Positions 51,312 to 59,913 are shown, counted from the stretch's first letter. The stretch: DNA of 64,000 nt from an uncultured Flavobacteriales bacterium (GCA_905479915.1 CAJQOH010000015.1:1-64000), one strand, 5' to 3'. The notes: generated from the letters alone by a model not told the origin. Made by a program: numbers and translations.

Positions 51312-51659
51312 ATGGCAATTATAATAACTGATGAATGTATAAATTGTGGAGCATGTGAACCAGAGTGCCCAAACAATGCAATATACGAAGGTGGTGACGA
51401 ATGGAGAATGAGCGATGGAACTGACGTATCTGGTGAATTTAAACTAATGAATGGTTCTTCTGTAGGCGCAGATGCAACTCAAGAACCTGTAAGTTTAGAC
51501 TTCTACTATATATCTCCTGACAAATGTACTGAGTGTAAAGGTTTTCATGACGAACCACAATGTGCTGCAGTTTGTCCGGTAGATTGTTGTGTAGATGATG
51601 AAGACATTAGAGAATCGGATGAAGAACTATTAGCTAAAAAAGATAAAATGCATCTTTAA
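51312..51659 (+). CDS. Ferredoxin with two [4Fe-4S] clusters
   Basis: A 115-residue dicluster ferredoxin. Cluster motif one is [12 protein letters not shown] (Cys9, 12, 15, Cys19 in the second set), the other is CTEC...[10 protein letters not shown], separated by an insertion of roughly 40 residues ([20 protein letters not shown]...) and a longer loop KGFHDEPQ between the second and third cysteines. This matches the group often labelled 4Fe-4S dicluster domain-containing in Bacteroidota. An acidic C-terminus fits an electron carrier. Its gene is divergent from the acyl-CoA reductase gene and ends at a terminator. The redox partner is unproven. Confidence 0.93.
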   Translation: MAIIITDECINCGACEPECPNNAIYEGGDEWRMSDGTDVSGEFKLMNGSSVGADATQEPVSLDFYYISPDKCTECKGFHDEPQCAAVCPVDCCVDDEDIRESDEELLAKKDKMHL

Positions 51660-51688
51660 TAAGTCGTATTGGTACAATATTAGCATTG

Positions 51689-51722
51689 AAAAACCGTGTA
51701 TATATTTGTACACGGTTTTTTT
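51689..51722 (+). terminator. Intrinsic terminator of the ferredoxin gene
   Basis: AAAACCGTGTA and TACACGGTTTT arms around a TATATTTG loop, followed by a T-run. It starts 30 bases after the ferredoxin stop. Confidence 0.88.
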
Positions 51723-51783
51723 ATGGATAAGACTCTACCTTTAATTGTTTAATTAATTTACTACCATATAGAACAACAATAAA

Positions 51784-52653
51784 TTGAAATATTTAAATTT
51801 TATACTCACTCTACTTATCAGTGCTAACTCTTTTGTTTTCGCTCAGGAAGCTCAACTTAATTTTAAGAATGAAATAAATACGCTAAATTCACTTAGTCAA
51901 GTTATTTTAAGTGGTGAATCTGATAAGGTAAGATATCAATCAAATGACAGCTATAAAGAAACGCTTAAGAAGATCCTAACAAATAAGACCTCTTTCAATT
52001 ATGGGTTTGATCAATTAGAAAAAATCAGCATTTTAAAAGCCAAAAAATTAAAAATATACAATTGGGCACTCCCCCTAACCGATGGCACTTATGAATATTT
52101 TGCTTTTTTACAAATTCACATATCCAAAGACGAATTTAAACTCATAGAACTAACAGATCAATCTTCATCCATAAAATCTCCTAAAAAAAAGACATTAACA
52201 CACAAGAATTGGTATGGTGCTTTATACTACGAATTGATCTATGATAAAAAAATAGGAAAAAACAACTACACTCTATTAGGTTGGGATGGCAACAACAAGC
52301 TCACCAATAAAAAAATAATTGAAACCATTAGTATCTCTAGTAATGGTACAGTAAAATTTGGAACACCTATTTTAAAGACTAAAAAGAGAACAGAAAAACG
52401 AATAATATTTGAGTATTCTGAAAATGCAGTAATGTCTCTAAAGTATCATAAAGAATTAAAAAAGATTGTATTTGATTACTTAGTCCCTTCCAGTTCGAAA
52501 CTAACTGGGGTTTATGAATATTATGGCCCAGCCTTAAATAGGTTTGATGCCTTTAACTTAAATAAAAAGAAATGGATTTATGAAGAAGATACAACGATAG
52601 AACTTGACCGAAATATCAAGGATAATTTCTGGATAGATCCAAAGGAAAAGTGA
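51784..52653 (+). CDS. Hypothetical exported protein, TTG start
   Basis: A 289-residue secreted protein not recognised. The start is TTG (no earlier in-frame ATG), followed by a classic signal peptide (FILTLLISANSFVFAQ). The mature part is rich in Lys and has strand-turn patterns (KIGKNNYTLLGWDGNNKLTN, FEYSENAVMSLKYHKELKKI) but no cysteine pairs, repeats or membrane helices. The segment GNNKLTNKKIIETISIS looks like a small beta domain. It sits between the ferredoxin terminator and the converging WG-repeat gene, ending one base before that gene's stop. Confidence 0.7.
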   Translation: MKYLNFILTLLISANSFVFAQEAQLNFKNEINTLNSLSQVILSGESDKVRYQSNDSYKETLKKILTNKTSFNYGFDQLEKISILKAKKLKIYNWALPLTDGTYEYFAFLQIHISKDEFKLIELTDQSSSIKSPKKKTLTHKNWYGALYYELIYDKKIGKNNYTLLGWDGNNKLTNKKIIETISISSNGTVKFGTPILKTKKRTEKRIIFEYSENAVMSLKYHKELKKIVFDYLVPSSSKLTGVYEYYGPALNRFDAFNLNKKKWIYEEDTTIELDRNIKDNFWIDPKEK

Positions 52654-54048
52654 TTAGTTTGCTGAGTAAAACTCATAAATCTTCATATACTTTGGCTCCA
52701 TTACATACTCTCCTTTCACATTAATTACTCCCCACTTATTCTTTCTATCAACAAACATTTTAACTTTAGAGAATCCGTTCACAAATCCCGTAGCTGTTCT
52801 AAATTTAGGTTCTATTGCCCAATTACCTGAACTATCAATAAACCCTACTAATTTATCTTTTGTTTTTTCAGGACTTAAACCTTCGGAAAAATGCTTGAAT
52901 ATGTTTGTATTTTCAAAAAACCTCATTTCACCTTCCATAGTCACATAACCTCTCTTTTTCTTTTTTCCTTCTTTATATACAATTCTAGCTAAACCGCTTT
53001 CTAAATCAAAATCACCTGCACTCAAAAACTTAGGTGCAATAATCTCTTTAGCTTGCTCATTAATATATCCATAGTTACCATCTCCATCCCTAACCCAAGC
53101 AACCCCATTCACAAACTTACCAATCTTACTATATTTTGCCTCAACAACCTCTTTACCTTCTGCATCAATAAAGCCACATTTACCTTCTTCAGATTTAAAC
53201 CAACATAAACCTTTATGAAACTTACCAACTTTTAAATATTTTGCTTCAACAACTTCTTTTCCTTCTTTATTTACAAAACCTATTCTATTATCAACCTTCC
53301 TTACCCATGCTAAACCGTCTTTAAAATTTCCAACTTTAATGTATCTCATATCTGTAAGCAACCTTCCTTCTTCACCTACAAACCCATATTTACCTTCCGA
53401 ATTTTTCACCCATGCCATTCCCTCATAAAAATCTCCAACCACCATATAATTTGGTTCAACAATTATTTCACCTTTACTATTTATGAATCCAAATCTATAA
53501 TCCTCTGATGCTCTTGGATCTAAATCAACAGCAAATGCAGAAATTCCATCTTGAAAAGGTCTTACAAGAGCTAATTTACCTTTTCCTGAAATTCGACCTT
53601 TCTCTATTTTTATCTCTACTATTTTTCCACCAACATCATAAATATCTACAGTTTCCGAATTAAAACCAATAGCTTTTCCTTCTTTAAAATCTGTTATTTT
53701 TTTGTAAACAGTAGGTGCTAAAATCTCTCCTTTAAGATTTACCATCCCCCATTTCCCATTTGATTTAACAGTAATATGTCCCTCAGAAATATCATTAACC
53801 ACTTTCGCCTCAAATGCTACAATCAATTCCTCTCCTTTAGAATTAATAAAGTTTCTTCCATCAACTTTAGCTAATCCATATTGAAACCGCTCACAATGTG
53901 TATAGATTGGTTTCGTTATTTCTTCGCCACTAATATTAACATACCCCCATTTTCCATTAAACCCTTTATATTGAGCAATCATGTTTTGTCCAAATGAAAA
54001 AGAAGTTGTTAGAACTAACCCTATTAATAATATTGATTTGATTTTCAT
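52654..54048 (-). CDS. WG repeat-containing exported protein
   Basis: A 464-residue exported protein with eleven or so WG (KWG_Leptospira) repeats: units such as GFVNKEGKEVVEAKYLKVGKF recur every roughly 35-45 residues (shortened here as GFVNKEGKEVVEAKYLKVGK), each with YGFI/WGMV-type cores. These repeats form beta units found in surface and secreted proteins of unknown function. The TTG at 54078 is in frame, but MKIKSILLIGLVLTTSFSFG at 54048 gives a normal signal peptide, so 54048 is used. No sorting domain at the C-terminus. A terminator (54077-54103) separates it from the DUF5606 gene. Confidence 0.9.
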   Translation of the reverse strand: MKIKSILLIGLVLTTSFSFGQNMIAQYKGFNGKWGYVNISGEEITKPIYTHCERFQYGLAKVDGRNFINSKGEELIVAFEAKVVNDISEGHITVKSNGKWGMVNLKGEILAPTVYKKITDFKEGKAIGFNSETVDIYDVGGKIVEIKIEKGRISGKGKLALVRPFQDGISAFAVDLDPRASEDYRFGFINSKGEIIVEPNYMVVGDFYEGMAWVKNSEGKYGFVGEEGRLLTDMRYIKVGNFKDGLAWVRKVDNRIGFVNKEGKEVVEAKYLKVGKFHKGLCWFKSEEGKCGFIDAEGKEVVEAKYSKIGKFVNGVAWVRDGDGNYGYINEQAKEIIAPKFLSAGDFDLESGLARIVYKEGKKKKRGYVTMEGEMRFFENTNIFKHFSEGLSPEKTKDKLVGFIDSSGNWAIEPKFRTATGFVNGFSKVKMFVDRKNKWGVINVKGEYVMEPKYMKIYEFYSAN

Positions 54049-54076
54049 AATGAGAAATTTTGATTTTAAAAATAAC

Positions 54077-54103
54077 AAAAAAAATCCTGCGTATGCAGGA
54101 TTT
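54077..54103 (-). terminator. Intrinsic terminator of the DUF5606 gene
   Basis: On the minus strand AAATCCTGC and GCAGGATTT pair around ATAC, followed by a T-run. It lies 26 bases after the DUF5606 stop. The core TCCTGC/GCAGGA recurs in the terminator at 42838-42868. Confidence 0.85.
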
Positions 54104-54128
54104 AAGTTTTAATGATATTGTGATTCAA

Positions 54129-54665
54129 TCACCCCCCTTTCTTAGAAGGCATTGATGTTTTACCACCACCTTTTGCAGCCCTTGTTTTTGGAGCAGCCTT
54201 TTTAGCCACTGGCTTTTTAGGTGCAGCTTTTTTCGGTTTAACTACTTTTTTAGTTTTTTCTTTATCTCCTTTCTCTTCCTTTTCTGGAGTCAACAATCCT
54301 TGTTTCACCAATAAGTTATACCATTGAAACAATTTTTTTAAATCAGAATTATAAACTCTATCTTCATCATAGTTTTCCACTACACTTTCCATGTAACTTC
54401 TTAACTCTTCTGGTTTTGCCTTATGACTCACAGCCTCTTTTCCTGAAGTTTTCTTATATATTTTCTCATATATTTCTCCCAACGGCATGTCTCCATCATT
54501 AGTATAAATACTAATATCACTTAGAGCACTTACTTTATCCGTTGCGTGTATTGGAGTTCTTTTTCCATCGATTAATGATTCTACTATTAAACCATTTTTA
54601 ATTTGAGAAAGAACTTTAAATAATCCGGGCTTACCGGTAACTGAAATAATTGATTCTAAATTCAT
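54129..54665 (-). CDS. DUF5606 protein with Lys/Ala-rich tail
   Basis: A 178-residue cytoplasmic protein. The N-terminal ~130 residues are the DUF5606 domain: LESIISVTGKPGLFKVLSQI is its hallmark, followed by SLIDGKRTPIHATDKVSALS and KKLFQWYNLLVKQGLL. The C-terminal ~45 residues are very basic and low-complexity (KPKKAAPKKPVAKKAAPKTR then AAKGGGKTSMPSKKGG), like a histone H1 tail and like the tail of L21 in this window. The family is Bacteroidota-restricted with no known function; the tail suggests nucleic-acid binding. A -7 box is at 54684-54691. Confidence 0.88.
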   Translation of the reverse strand: MNLESIISVTGKPGLFKVLSQIKNGLIVESLIDGKRTPIHATDKVSALSDISIYTNDGDMPLGEIYEKIYKKTSGKEAVSHKAKPEELRSYMESVVENYDEDRVYNSDLKKLFQWYNLLVKQGLLTPEKEEKGDKEKTKKVVKPKKAAPKKPVAKKAAPKTRAAKGGGKTSMPSKKGG

Positions 54666-54683
54666 ATATAAATTTTATGAAAA

Positions 54684-54691
54684 CAAATGTA
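54684..54691 (-). promoter_or_regulatory. -7 promoter box of the DUF5606 gene
   Basis: TACATTTG on the minus strand matches TAnnTTTG, 19 bases before the ATG at 54665. Confidence 0.55.
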
Positions 54692-54739
54692 AAAAAACTG
54701 CTGCTGCTATTTATAGTTTTTCTAAACTATTTTTAATCA

Positions 54740-55030
54740 CTAGAACAACTTATAGATAAAGTTAACTACAACAATAACAATCACGATGAAAAAATTATAC
54801 TTCAATAACAAGGCTCCATGCTTAAACTTAAAAACAAGATGGGCAACTAAAAGTAAAAACATGAAGAGTATCGGAAGAAGTGCAGGATAAAAATAAAAAC
54901 TTGTAACAACATCTCCTTTCAGCAAAGCCACAACTGAACGTTGCATTCCACAGCCAAAACAATCAAAACCAAAATACTTTTTATATGGACAAGGCTGCAT
55001 GTTGTTTTCCAACCAAGTTATCACACTCAT
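54740..55030 (-). CDS. DUF2752 small membrane protein
   Basis: A 96-residue DUF2752 protein. The conserved motif CPYKKYFGFDCFGCGMQRS, with cysteines at about 14, 24 and 27, precedes a membrane helix (YFYPALLPILFMFLLLVAHL) and another at the C-terminus (FFIVIVIVVVNFIYKLF). Inner-membrane protein; function unknown. It follows the TPR gene by six bases, so it is the last gene of the serS-lipoprotein-TPR-DUF2752 run. Confidence 0.9.
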   Translation of the reverse strand: MSVITWLENNMQPCPYKKYFGFDCFGCGMQRSVVALLKGDVVTSFYFYPALLPILFMFLLLVAHLVFKFKHGALLLKYNFFIVIVIVVVNFIYKLF

Positions 55031-55036
55031 AACAGC

Positions 55037-57088
55037 TTAATCTACAAGGATGATTTGATCTTTTACAAACTTACCATCCTCATATATTTTTATCTTTAAC
55101 AAACGTCCTTCAGAATCATATTCATAGCGTTTACCATCCATCAATTGAAACTCTTTAAAAAATCCATCTTTAACTATTTTTTTATCTGAATTATAAATTT
55201 TATGCTGACCGTTTCCATCCCAATCTCCTATCGTTAAATTATCCTGATCTATATCAATCACCTTAACATCACTATCTAGATCTCTAAATCTTTTCCGCGC
55301 ATTTATCACATAAATACTACTCTGATAATCAAACATTATCTGCTTATAGTAAGCAACCGCTTTTTCCTCATCATCTAACTGATTATCATACAACATTGCT
55401 AAATTATAAATGGCATCATCTGCTAATATATCATATGAGTAATCTTTAACAATTGCTTCTAAATTTGTAATGGCTTCAGTATATTTTTTTTGCTTGTAAT
55501 TGATTTGATACCTCTTGTACAAAATATCATCAGCAATAGTATGATTAGGGTATGCTAATTTTAATGAATCGAGCATCCATAGGGCTTCATCATTTTTATT
55601 TTGAAAGGCTAATAAATCTGCGGCTGCAAACATTAACAAAGGTGCTTCTGTAGTATCTAAACCTATATTATCTGTAATTAATACTGATAACTGCATGGCA
55701 TCATTCGCTATTAATTTTGATGTTGACGCTTTTAACACATCTAATTGTGCTTTAGCCCAGGAAAAATCACCTGTATAAAAAGATATTCTAGCATTTTTGA
55801 ATTTTGCTTGCTCTCCTAAACGATCATACTTATATGCTTTTTCAACCTGAGAATACAACAGTGAGGCTTCCCAAATTTCTCCAGTAAATAATAAAACATC
55901 CGCCAATTCAATTTTTGTTTTAGCTTTATCATGTGGCTTTAATCTAGGAATAGCAATTATTTCATTCAACAACTCTATAGCTCCTTCAGTATTATGAAGG
56001 TAAAATGCTTTTAAGTGAGCTAAACCATTTAACAAAGGAGCTGTTAAAGCAGTTTTACCCAACTCAGTAATTGTAGAATTATATGTTGCCTCCAATTTCA
56101 ATAAATCTTCTTGAGTATAGTTTTTTGATTCAACTATTTTTCGGTTATAAACACTTACCAATGCCATTTTACTACTGATATAATAATAGTTATCGGCTCC
56201 TTTTTCAATAATGTATTCATAACATTTAATAGCAGTCTTATAATCATCATTTTCCAAGCTCAACTTAGCCAATCCTACAATTCTTTTCCCGAGTTCTTTC
56301 TGGCGTTTATCCAATGCTTTTGCCTGAATAAAAGCTCCATTAAAGTTTTTCTCTTGAATATACACCCAAATCAACATTTCAGAAAACACTTTTTTATCTG
56401 TATTCTTCTGCACTCTTTTTATTAGCAATGATTTTAATAAAGACTTGTCTTCACCACTTTCATCATTAGCTAATGTAGTTTGTAAGGCATTTTGAACACT
56501 TTGAATATACGATTCTTGATATTCCAACAAATTCAAATACTCTTCCAACATGGCTTCTGTATTTCCTTGAGCATGATAAACTTGTGCCAATTCAAAATTA
56601 AAGGGATAAGTACCCTTTAAAAGCTTTCTTCCTTTCTGATAAGTTTGGATGGCGTAATCTGTTTCTTTATACTTCAAATAACCATTGGCTAAAGCCATTA
56701 TTTGTTGATTACTAGGAGACAATAATTTGAGCCCCTTCTCATACGCCTGCTTACTCTTTGATTCCTGATCTGATATATTATAAAGACTACCTAAATCAGT
56801 ATAATATTGAAGTTGAAACGGATTTCGTTTAATTTGTCGTTTAATTAATTTTTCAGAATTTTTATATTCTTCTAATTCTATTAAACAATTTAATAACCTC
56901 GTATAATATGCAGGAGATTTAGTTTTATCAAAAATCTTTTGATAATAAACTACTGCTTTAGAAAATTCTTTATTGGAATAATATTGATCAGCAAGTTTAC
57001 TGTCTACATTTTTTTGAGCAAATGAATTAGTAGTTCCGCAAGCAACAATAACTATTACAACTAATATTTTTAAAAAATTATTCATCAC
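55037..57088 (-). CDS. Large TPR-repeat exported protein
   Basis: A 683-residue secreted protein with about fourteen TPR or TPR-like helix pairs (SNKEFSKAVVYYQKIF near the N-terminus, EAITNLEAIVKDYSYDIL near the C-terminus). The signal peptide is ILVVIVIVACGTTNSFAQ; a Cys lies before the cleavage site, so a lipoprotein reading is also possible. The C-terminal ~45 residues leave the repeats (IYNSDKKIVKDGFFKEFQLM). The start codon is within the last codons of the lipoprotein gene upstream (11-base overlap; ATG 57088 or 57085). Function unknown, probably periplasmic scaffold; an assembly role in the outer envelope is suggested only by its type. Confidence 0.88.
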   Translation of the reverse strand: MMNNFLKILVVIVIVACGTTNSFAQKNVDSKLADQYYSNKEFSKAVVYYQKIFDKTKSPAYYTRLLNCLIELEEYKNSEKLIKRQIKRNPFQLQYYTDLGSLYNISDQESKSKQAYEKGLKLLSPSNQQIMALANGYLKYKETDYAIQTYQKGRKLLKGTYPFNFELAQVYHAQGNTEAMLEEYLNLLEYQESYIQSVQNALQTTLANDESGEDKSLLKSLLIKRVQKNTDKKVFSEMLIWVYIQEKNFNGAFIQAKALDKRQKELGKRIVGLAKLSLENDDYKTAIKCYEYIIEKGADNYYYISSKMALVSVYNRKIVESKNYTQEDLLKLEATYNSTITELGKTALTAPLLNGLAHLKAFYLHNTEGAIELLNEIIAIPRLKPHDKAKTKIELADVLLFTGEIWEASLLYSQVEKAYKYDRLGEQAKFKNARISFYTGDFSWAKAQLDVLKASTSKLIANDAMQLSVLITDNIGLDTTEAPLLMFAAADLLAFQNKNDEALWMLDSLKLAYPNHTIADDILYKRYQINYKQKKYTEAITNLEAIVKDYSYDILADDAIYNLAMLYDNQLDDEEKAVAYYKQIMFDYQSSIYVINARKRFRDLDSDVKVIDIDQDNLTIGDWDGNGQHKIYNSDKKIVKDGFFKEFQLMDGKRYEYDSEGRLLKIKIYEDGKFVKDQIILVD

Positions 57089-57626
57089 TAGCTGATTCCA
57101 GCTTTCTTCTTTCTATCATTTCTAACAGTTCAGGCCTATCAGAGTTTAATTTCTCTATTGCCACATCAATATTATCAATTGCCTTATTGATTTGCTTATC
57201 TAGCATCATTAATTGATCTTCTTCCATAGCATAATGGTTTTTAAAAGCTTCTTTGGTCATTAAATCATTTTGCAAATCTTGTTTCAAATTATTCAATTGA
57301 TTTTTAGAAAACTTTATTTGATTAATAAACCTTGAATAGTTCTTTGTTAAACTGTTTAATCGCTTTTTAGCTCCAAATATATCGTCTAACCTAAACGCTT
57401 CTTCTTTATTTAATGTATCAACATATTCATTAAGAGCAGTTATATCCTTATCCATTTGTCTCTTAGCTGAAAACACAGCGGCAGTATCTACAGCCAACAA
57501 TAACTTTTCTGTATTATCAATTACCGTATACAAAGCTTCAACATCGGCAATTTCTTTTTTATTTGGATTGCCACAAGAAAGAATACTTAGGGCGACAACC
57601 ATTGTCATTAAAATGTATTTTTTCAT
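57078..57626 (-). CDS. Hypothetical coiled-coil lipoprotein
   Basis: A 182-residue lipoprotein (lipobox Cys18, LSILSCGN). The mature chain is almost wholly helical with heptad-like patterns (QINKAIDNIDVAIEKLNS, QLNNLKQDLQNDLMTKEAF), so a long coiled coil is likely. No family recognised. Between serS (11 bases upstream) and the TPR gene (overlapping), it may act with the TPR protein on the periplasmic side. Confidence 0.75.
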   Translation of the reverse strand: MKKYILMTMVVALSILSCGNPNKKEIADVEALYTVIDNTEKLLLAVDTAAVFSAKRQMDKDITALNEYVDTLNKEEAFRLDDIFGAKKRLNSLTKNYSRFINQIKFSKNQLNNLKQDLQNDLMTKEAFKNHYAMEEDQLMMLDKQINKAIDNIDVAIEKLNSDRPELLEMIERRKLESASDE

Positions 57627-57637
57627 CTATTCTAAAT

Positions 57638-58909
57638 TTAATCTATAGTATCAAAACCTGTATATGGAACTAAAGCCTTTGGTATTTTAATTCCTTCAGC
57701 AGTCTGATTATTCTCCAATAAAGCTGCCATTATTCTTGGTAACGCCAAAGCACTTCCATTTAGTGTATGTACCAATTGGGTCTTACCATTCTCATCTTTA
57801 TATCTACACTTTAATCTATTGGCTTGGAAAGTCTCAAAATTAGAAACTGAACTTACTTCCAACCATTTTTCTTGAGCTGTAGAATAAACCTCTAAATCAA
57901 AAGTTAATGCTGAAGCAAAACTTAAATCTCCACCACATAATTTCAACACTCTATATGGTAATTCTAACTTATTCAATAATCCCTTAACATGTTCAACCAT
58001 TACGTCCAATGTTGCATAAGATTTATTCGGATGCTCTATTTGAACAATTTCTACTTTATCAAATTGATGCAAGCGATTCAATCCTCTTACATCACTCCCA
58101 TAAGAACCAGCTTCTCTTCTAAAGCAAGGTGTATAACCTGTGTTTTTTATTGGAAAGTCATTTTCTTTTAGAATTACATCTCTATAGATATTGGTAATAG
58201 GCACCTCAGCTGTAGGTATCATATAAAGATCATCTGCAGGCATGTAATACATTTGTCCTTCTTTATCTGGCAATTGTCCTGTTCCATAAGCAGAAGCTTC
58301 ATTTACCATTAATGGTGGTATAACTTCTTCATAACCATCCTCTCCTGCTTGATCTAAAAAGAAACTGATCAATGCTCTTTGCAATCTTGCTCCTTTACCT
58401 TTATAGATTGGAAAACCTGCCCCCGTTACTTTTACCCCTAATTCAAAATCAATTAAGTCATACTTTTTTGCCAATTCCCAATGTGGTAATGCACCTTCAT
58501 TTAAAACTGGAATTTCTCCTTCTTCAAAAATAGTTTCATTATCATCTTCACTTTTACCTGTAGGTACAATTTCATTAGGAACATTCGGCAACTGATACAA
58601 CAATGCTTTTAATTCTTCAGCAATTTTGTTTTGCTCATCTTTAAGCAATGCACCACTTTCTTTAAGTGCTTTTGTTTGTTCTTTTATTTGATTAGCTTCT
58701 TCTTGCTTACCTTCTTTAAAAAGCTGCCCTATTTCTTTTGCAAGCTTATTTCCTTCAGCAAGTTGGTTATCCAGTTTTTGCTGAGTGCTTTTTCTATCAT
58801 CATCTAATTTTAGAATTTGATTAATGATTGCTTCACCATCAAAACTTCTCTTTTTATATCGCTCTAAAATTAAAGCTGAATTCTCTCTAATGTATGTTGT
58901 TTGTAACAT
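57638..58909 (-). CDS. serS: Serine--tRNA ligase
   Basis: Class II aminoacyl-tRNA synthetase charging tRNA-Ser. The N-terminal antiparallel coiled coil (about residues 27-105) reaches the tRNA's long variable arm. The catalytic core has motif 1 around FLDQAGEDGYEEVIPP, motif 2 FRREAGSYGSDVRGLNRLHQ and motif 3 NGSALALPRIMAALLEN. At 423 residues it is normal. The ATG is preceded by AGGAGT, one of the few Shine-Dalgarno-like sequences in the window, and a TAnnTTTG box lies at 58941-58948. The three genes downstream on the same strand are closely packed and probably co-transcribed. Confidence 0.97.
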   Translation of the reverse strand: MLQTTYIRENSALILERYKKRSFDGEAIINQILKLDDDRKSTQQKLDNQLAEGNKLAKEIGQLFKEGKQEEANQIKEQTKALKESGALLKDEQNKIAEELKALLYQLPNVPNEIVPTGKSEDDNETIFEEGEIPVLNEGALPHWELAKKYDLIDFELGVKVTGAGFPIYKGKGARLQRALISFFLDQAGEDGYEEVIPPLMVNEASAYGTGQLPDKEGQMYYMPADDLYMIPTAEVPITNIYRDVILKENDFPIKNTGYTPCFRREAGSYGSDVRGLNRLHQFDKVEIVQIEHPNKSYATLDVMVEHVKGLLNKLELPYRVLKLCGGDLSFASALTFDLEVYSTAQEKWLEVSSVSNFETFQANRLKCRYKDENGKTQLVHTLNGSALALPRIMAALLENNQTAEGIKIPKALVPYTGFDTID

Positions 58910-58940
58910 TCTACTCCTAAATATTTTAAATCTCTTTCAA

Positions 58941-58948
58941 CAAAAATA
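58941..58948 (-). promoter_or_regulatory. -7 promoter box of serS
   Basis: TATTTTTG on the minus strand matches TAnnTTTG, 31 bases before the serS ATG. Confidence 0.5.
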
Positions 58949-58963
58949 ATGATAAGTGACTTA

Positions 58964-59005
58964 TAAAAACAAAAACTCCTGTACCTAAGTTTTAGATACA
59001 GGAGT
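58964..59005 (-). terminator. Intrinsic terminator of the rplU-rpmA operon
   Basis: On the minus strand ACTCCTGTATCTAA and TTAGGTACAGGAGT pair, followed by TTTTTGTTTTT. It lies 30 bases after the rpmA stop. Confidence 0.88.
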
Positions 59006-59034
59006 AATTTTATACGATTGTAAATAAATCTTTA

Positions 59035-59295
59035 TTATTCAGCTATAGGATCAACTGAAACGTATGATTTATTGTTTCTTTTTTTTCTAAAGCTAACTAT
59101 ACCATCAACCAAAGCAAACAAAGTATGGTCTTTACCAATACCTACATTTACACCTGGATTGTGTTTAGTTCCTCTTTGACGAACAATAATGTTTCCTGCA
59201 ATTGCAGCTTGTCCACCATAAATTTTAACTCCTAATCGTTTCGATTCTGATTCTCTACCATTCTTCGAACTACCGGCTCCTTTCTTATGTGCCAT
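59035..59295 (-). CDS. rpmA: 50S ribosomal protein bL27
   Basis: Ribosomal protein at the peptidyl-transferase centre, whose N-terminal arm contacts the P-site tRNA. The sequence [21 protein letters not shown] is diagnostic (written here to RLG), followed by [20 protein letters not shown]. No N-terminal extension needing processing is present, unlike Firmicutes. At 86 residues it has normal length. Follows rplU in the usual order after a 43-base gap and ends at an operon terminator. Confidence 0.98.
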   Translation of the reverse strand: MAHKKGAGSSKNGRESESKRLGVKIYGGQAAIAGNIIVRQRGTKHNPGVNVGIGKDHTLFALVDGIVSFRKKRNNKSYVSVDPIAE

Positions 59296-59338
59296 AATGT
59301 TATAATTTTATCCAACCAATACTGATTGGGAAGTTTTA

Positions 59339-59836
59339 TTACTTAGCTGAGTCGTCAGCCTTTTTAGTTGTTTTTTTTGCTGCTGGCTTTTTAGCCGCTG
59401 CTTTAGGTGCTGCTTTCTTAGCAGCTGGTTTCTTTTCTGCTGGAGCTTTTGCTGCTGCCTTTGGAGCTGCTGCTTTTGCTTCCGTCTTAGGCTCTGCTTT
59501 TTTAGCAGCTGGTTTAGCACCACCTTTTTCAGAAATACCTTCAATTTGGATTTTAGTTAAATACTGACGGTGTCCGTTTTTAACTTTATACCCTTTTCTT
59601 CTTTTCTTTTTAAATACGATAACTTTATCGTCCTTAAGGTGTTCTAATATCTTTGCTGATACATTTGCACCTGTTATAACTGGGGCGCCTACATTCACTT
59701 TTCCTTTGTTATCGATTAAAAGAACATTATCAAAAGAAACTTTTGCTCCTTCTTTACCTTCTAAACGATGTACAAAAAGCTGCTGGTCTTTTTCAACTTT
59801 AAATTGTTGCCCTGCTATTTCAACTATTGCGTACAT
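59339..59836 (-). CDS. rplU: 50S ribosomal protein bL21 with long basic C-terminal tail
   Basis: Early-assembly 23S rRNA-binding protein. The first ~105 residues are standard L21 (MYAIVEIAGQQFKVEKDQ, the KVIVFKKKRRKGYKVKNGH region and RQYLTKIQIEGI). After GGAKPAAK comes an Ala/Lys/Pro-rich extension of about 60 residues made of units such as APKAAAK and PAAKKAAPK, giving 165 residues against about 103 in E. coli. The extension lies outside the conserved fold and could hold rRNA or nucleoid DNA; longer L21 proteins are usual in this phylum. First gene of the operon with rpmA; a -7 box is at 59866-59873. Confidence 0.97.
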   Translation of the reverse strand: MYAIVEIAGQQFKVEKDQQLFVHRLEGKEGAKVSFDNVLLIDNKGKVNVGAPVITGANVSAKILEHLKDDKVIVFKKKRRKGYKVKNGHRQYLTKIQIEGISEKGGAKPAAKKAEPKTEAKAAAPKAAAKAPAEKKPAAKKAAPKAAAKKPAAKKTTKKADDSAK

Positions 59837-59865
59837 TATATTGATTTTTTAATTTTTAACGGCTG

Positions 59866-59873
59866 CAAATTTA
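59866..59873 (-). promoter_or_regulatory. -7 promoter box of rplU-rpmA
   Basis: TAAATTTG on the minus strand matches TAnnTTTG, 29 bases before the rplU ATG. Confidence 0.55.
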
Positions 59874-59913
59874 TTATTATTTTTTGAATAATCTGCTTTA
59901 ATTCTTATTAATA

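Noticed and set aside
59308-59544. Gln/Lys-rich reading frame inside rplU
   Set aside because: It is the out-of-frame reading of the repetitive Ala/Lys tail of bL21; the L21 frame is clearly the coding one.
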